From positions 1 to 9,411 of the forward strand of contig NZ_CALBEX010000234.1 in the NCBI RefSeq assembly GCF_937889215.1: DNA of 9,411 nt. The letters are read 5' to 3'. Shown here piece after piece: positions 6,221 to 9,411 of this stretch. How positions within the stretch are numbered: position 1 is the stretch's first letter; each line of letters opens with the position of its first letter. A program made the position numbers and the translations under genes. Under the pieces are notes generated by a model. That model worked only from the letters and a program-made list of their open reading frames with translations, was not told the DNA's origin and ran no database searches. Origin of the DNA: an uncultured Limnohabitans sp. (GTDB lineage Bacteria; Pseudomonadota; Gammaproteobacteria; Burkholderiales; Burkholderiaceae_C).

Positions 6221-9200
6221 ATGTCGATACACGTTGCCCTGCACCACGTCACCCACTACACCTACGACCGTCCCGTACAGCTCGGCCCGCAAGTCATCCG
6301 ACTGCGCCCCGCCCCGCACAGCCGCAGCCGCATCCTGAGCTACAGCCTCCAAGTGGAACCCGCAGAGCATTTCGTCAACTGGCAGCAAGACGCCTTTGCC
6401 AATTACCAAGCCCGCTTGGTTTTTCCGAAAAAAACCACCGCCTTCAAAGTCACCGTGGACTTGGTCACCGAAATGGCGGTCTTCAACCCGTTTGACTTCT
6501 TTTTGGAGCCTTCGGCCGAAGAAGTGCCCTTCAAATATTCCGACACGGTGCGCGAGGAGCTGCAGTCCTACCTGATCAAGGACAACAAGACGCCGTTGTT
6601 CAAAAAATACCTGGCCAGCATGGACCGCAAGCGCCAGCGCACCATCGACTTTCTAGTGCAAATCAACCAGCGCCTGCACCAAGACATCCGTTACACCATC
6701 CGCATGGAGCCGGGGGTGCAAACGCCCGAAGAAACCCTGACCCTCCAAAGCGGGTCTTGCCGCGACACGGCCTGGCTTTTGGTGCAGCTGTTCCGGCACA
6801 TGAACATCGCCGCCCGTTTTGTCTCGGGCTACCTGATCCAGCTGGCCCCGGACGTGAAATCGCTCGATGGCCCCAGCGGCACCGAAGTCGACTTCACCGA
6901 CCTGCACGCCTGGTGCGAGGTGTATTTGCCTGGCGCGGGCTGGGTGGGGCTCGACCCCACCTCGGGCTTGTTGGCAGGCGAAGGCCACATTCCGCTGGCC
7001 TGCACGCCGCAGCCATCTGCCGCTGCACCGATCGAAGGCCTGATGGACGAGGCCGAAGTCGCGTTCAGCCACGAGATGAAGGCCACCCGCATCCACGAGT
7101 CGCCCCGCGTCACCAAGCCCTACACCGACGAACAGTGGGCCGATGTTTTGAAGCTGGGGGCACAAGTCGACGCACAACTGGTGGCCGAGGACGTGCGCCT
7201 GACCATGGGCGGCGAGCCCACCTTTGTGTCGACGCAAGACCGTGATGGGGCCGAATGGAACACCGACGCCCTGGGGCCCACCAAGCGCGGTCTGGCCACC
7301 GAGCTGGTGCACAAGCTGCGCCAGCAATACGGCCAAGGCGGGTTTTTGCATTTTGGCCAAGGCAAGTGGTACCCGGGCGAGCAGTTGCCGCGCTGGGCGC
7401 TCAGCATTTACTGGCGCGCCGATGGCACGCCTTGCTGGCAACACCCCGAGGTGTTTGCCGACGAACGCGAACCGAGCCATTACACCAGCGCTGACGCCCA
7501 GCGCTTCATGCAAGGACTCACAGCGCAGCTGGGTTTGGGTGCCGACACCGTGGTGCCCGGCTACGAGGACACCTGGTATTACCTGTGGCGCGAACGCCGC
7601 TTGCCAGTGAATGTCGACCCTTTTGACGCCCGCTTGGACGACGAGATGGAGCGCAACCGCTTGCGCCGCATCTTCAGCCAAGGCCTGGACCAAGCGGTGG
7701 GTTATGTGCTGCCGCTTCAAATCACAGACACGGCTGAGCCCGATCTGGCTGGGCCGCAATGGCAAACCGGCCCCTGGTTTTTGCGCGACGAGCGCATGTA
7801 CCTCATGCCCGGTGACTCGCCCATGGGCTGGCGTTTGCCGCTGGATTCGCTGCCCTGGGCCGCGCCAACCGACCGTTGGCACATGATTGAGCAAGACCCG
7901 TTCGCCCACCGCAACGCCTTGCTTACCACCCCAGTGGTGACCCAACAACCGCGCCAAGCGCAAGCGCTGCCCGCCCATGCGCCGGTGGCCAAGTTCGCGT
8001 CCGACCCCTCGGTGGTGCGCACCGCCTTGTGTGTGGAAGTGCGCGACCCCAACCGGGCCAATGGCCCCAAAGCCGAGTCGGACGCCGAGAAAACAGGCGA
8101 CAAGTCGGGTGTGCTGTATGTCTTCATGCCCCCCCTGGCCCGCCTCGAAGACTATCTAGCGCTGGTCAGCGCGGTAGAAGCCACGGCGAGGCAGCTGGGC
8201 ATGAAGATCGTCATGGAAGGCTACCCACCGCCCCGCGACCCGCGCCTCAAACTCCTGCAAGTCACGCCCGATCCCGGCGTGATCGAGGTCAACATCCACC
8301 CGACCCACAACTGGGCCGAGTTGGTGGCGCACACCGAGTTCTTGTACCAGGCCGCTTTCGAGACGCGCCTGTCCGCAGAAAAGTTCATGACCGACGGCCG
8401 CCACACCGGCACCGGTGGCGGCAACCACATGGTGATGGGCGGGGCCACCCCGACCGACAGCCCGTTTTTACGACGCCCTGAACTGCTCGCCAGCCTCATC
8501 CTGTATTGGCACAACCACCCGAGCCTGAGCTATTTGTTCAGCGGCATGTTCATCGGCCCCACCAGCCAGGCCCCGCGTGTGGACGAAGCGCGCAACGACC
8601 AGGTCTATGAGCTGGAAATCGCCCTGCGCGAAATCGTTCGGCACCGGCAACACCATGGCGAAGACATGCCCCCATGGATCGTCGACCGCACCCTGCGCAA
8701 CATCCTGATCGACGTGACCGGCAACACCCACCGCAGCGAGTTTTGCATCGACAAGATGTACTCACCCGACAGCAGCACCGGCCGCTTGGGCCTCTTGGAG
8801 TTGCGCGCTTTCGAGATGCCGCCCCACGCCCGCATGAGCATCGTGCAGCAACTGCTGCTGCGCTCGCTCGTTGCACGCTTTTGGGACGAACCCTATTCTG
8901 CCCCCGTGACCCGCTGGGGCACCGAGCTGCACGACCGCTTCATGCTGCCGCATTGGCTGCACAAGGACTTTGACGACGTGCTCACCGAGCTGGGCGATGC
9001 CGGCTTCCACTTCGACCCGAGCTGGTTTGCACCACACTTTGAGTTCCGCTTTCCCCTGGTCGGGCAAGTCAGCGTCGATGGTGCGGTGCTGACGCTGCGC
9101 AACGCGCTGGAGCCTTGGCACGTCATGGGCGAAGAAAACGGCGCAGGCGGCACGGCCCGTTATGTGGACTCCTCACTGGAGCGCATCGAGGTGCATGTGA

Positions 9201-9411
9201 CCGGCATCAACCCGGCGCGCCACACAGTGACCGTGAACGGCAAGCCCCTGCCCCTGCAGCCCACGGGCGTGGTGGGCGAGTACGTCGCCAGCGTGCGCTA
9301 CAAGGCTTGGAACCCGCCTTCTTCTTTGCACCCCAGCATCGGCGTGCACGCGCCGCTGACGGTGGACCTGGTGGACACTTGGATGAAGCGTTCACTCGGG
9401 GGCTGCCAATA
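6221..9411 (+). CDS. Transglutaminase-DUF2126 fusion, 3'-truncated by window edge
   Basis: A single open frame gives 1063 residues plus two bases of the next codon at the right edge. Family members run to about 1,100 residues, so little is missing. Residues 1-90 are a transglutaminase N-terminal domain (LHHVTHYTYDRPVQLGPQ). Next comes a transglutaminase/cysteine-protease core with a complete triad: GSCRD (Cys180), DLHAWCE (His229) and GLDPTSG (Asp245). From about 325 the DUF2126 region begins with RLTMGGEPTFVS (326-337). It continues through VIEVNIHPT (687-695, Glu689), HTGTGGGNHMVMGG (728-741, His736) and LELRAFEMPPH (859-869, Glu860, Arg862, Glu865). DUF2126 has been interpreted as a circularly permuted glutamine-synthetase-like amidoligase, and the GTGGGNH block resembles the GSGxHxH motif of GS. 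One polypeptide thus pairs a predicted peptide-bond transferase/hydrolase with a ligase. The ATG at 6221 matches the usual family start; GAACGAG just upstream is a weak ribosome site. It is transcribed away from comEC. Confidence 0.94.
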   Translation, partial: MSIHVALHHVTHYTYDRPVQLGPQVIRLRPAPHSRSRILSYSLQVEPAEHFVNWQQDAFANYQARLVFPKKTTAFKVTVDLVTEMAVFNPFDFFLEPSAEEVPFKYSDTVREELQSYLIKDNKTPLFKKYLASMDRKRQRTIDFLVQINQRLHQDIRYTIRMEPGVQTPEETLTLQSGSCRDTAWLLVQLFRHMNIAARFVSGYLIQLAPDVKSLDGPSGTEVDFTDLHAWCEVYLPGAGWVGLDPTSGLLAGEGHIPLACTPQPSAAAPIEGLMDEAEVAFSHEMKATRIHESPRVTKPYTDEQWADVLKLGAQVDAQLVAEDVRLTMGGEPTFVSTQDRDGAEWNTDALGPTKRGLATELVHKLRQQYGQGGFLHFGQGKWYPGEQLPRWALSIYWRADGTPCWQHPEVFADEREPSHYTSADAQRFMQGLTAQLGLGADTVVPGYEDTWYYLWRERRLPVNVDPFDARLDDEMERNRLRRIFSQGLDQAVGYVLPLQITDTAEPDLAGPQWQTGPWFLRDERMYLMPGDSPMGWRLPLDSLPWAAPTDRWHMIEQDPFAHRNALLTTPVVTQQPRQAQALPAHAPVAKFASDPSVVRTALCVEVRDPNRANGPKAESDAEKTGDKSGVLYVFMPPLARLEDYLALVSAVEATARQLGMKIVMEGYPPPRDPRLKLLQVTPDPGVIEVNIHPTHNWAELVAHTEFLYQAAFETRLSAEKFMTDGRHTGTGGGNHMVMGGATPTDSPFLRRPELLASLILYWHNHPSLSYLFSGMFIGPTSQAPRVDEARNDQVYELEIALREIVRHRQHHGEDMPPWIVDRTLRNILIDVTGNTHRSEFCIDKMYSPDSSTGRLGLLELRAFEMPPHARMSIVQQLLLRSLVARFWDEPYSAPVTRWGTELHDRFMLPHWLHKDFDDVLTELGDAGFHFDPSWFAPHFEFRFPLVGQVSVDGAVLTLRNALEPWHVMGEENGAGGTARYVDSSLERIEVHVTGINPARHTVTVNGKPLPLQPTGVVGEYVASVRYKAWNPPSSLHPSIGVHAPLTVDLVDTWMKRSLGGCQ

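Noticed and set aside
6653..7978. Open frame of 441 codons on the - strand opposite the transglutaminase gene
   Set aside because: It lies wholly inside the transglutaminase/DUF2126 coding sequence, and its composition is that of a reverse-strand shadow with no known motif.

Overview
The window looks like chromosomal DNA from a high-GC betaproteobacterium, most probably Burkholderiales and close to Comamonadaceae. That placement rests on protein flavour recalled from memory and on base composition; no search was run. Coding density is high, and I see no tRNA, rRNA, IS element, phage gene or CRISPR array.

Layout, left to right. (1) The 3' part of exodeoxyribonuclease III runs off the left edge (+ strand, to 692). 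(2) Convergent with it, on the - strand, are an alpha-E protein (741-1718) and a circularly permuted ATP-grasp protein (1859-3322). They are separated by a 140-bp spacer holding a striking pair of inverted REP-like hairpins (1762-1834). (3) comEC (about 3381-5948, - strand) follows: a full-length DNA-uptake channel protein with its metallo-beta-lactamase domain. A 31-codon ORF with a good Shine-Dalgarno precedes it and overlaps the chosen comEC ATG as ATGA. (4) A divergent gene on the + strand (6221 to beyond 9411) encodes a large transglutaminase-DUF2126 fusion, cut by the right edge probably only a few dozen residues before its end.

The alpha-E, ATP-grasp and transglutaminase/DUF2126 proteins belong together. 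They match the widespread but experimentally poorly defined amidoligase module predicted by comparative genomics (Iyer and colleagues, 2009). In that model, a circularly permuted ATP-grasp ligase, a circularly permuted glutamine-synthetase-like ligase (DUF2126), an alpha-helical alpha-E protein and an NTN-fold peptidase make, attach or remove a peptide tag or peptide metabolite. Three of these four parts are here with recognisable motifs. The NTN (Anbu-type) peptidase is not in the window. comEC sits between the two halves of the module; it and the ATP-grasp and alpha-E genes all read leftward, so they may share transcripts, although a candidate extended -10 promoter just upstream of the ATP-grasp gene suggests separate control. 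ExoIII (DNA repair) and ComEC (DNA uptake) have no evident biochemical link to the module.
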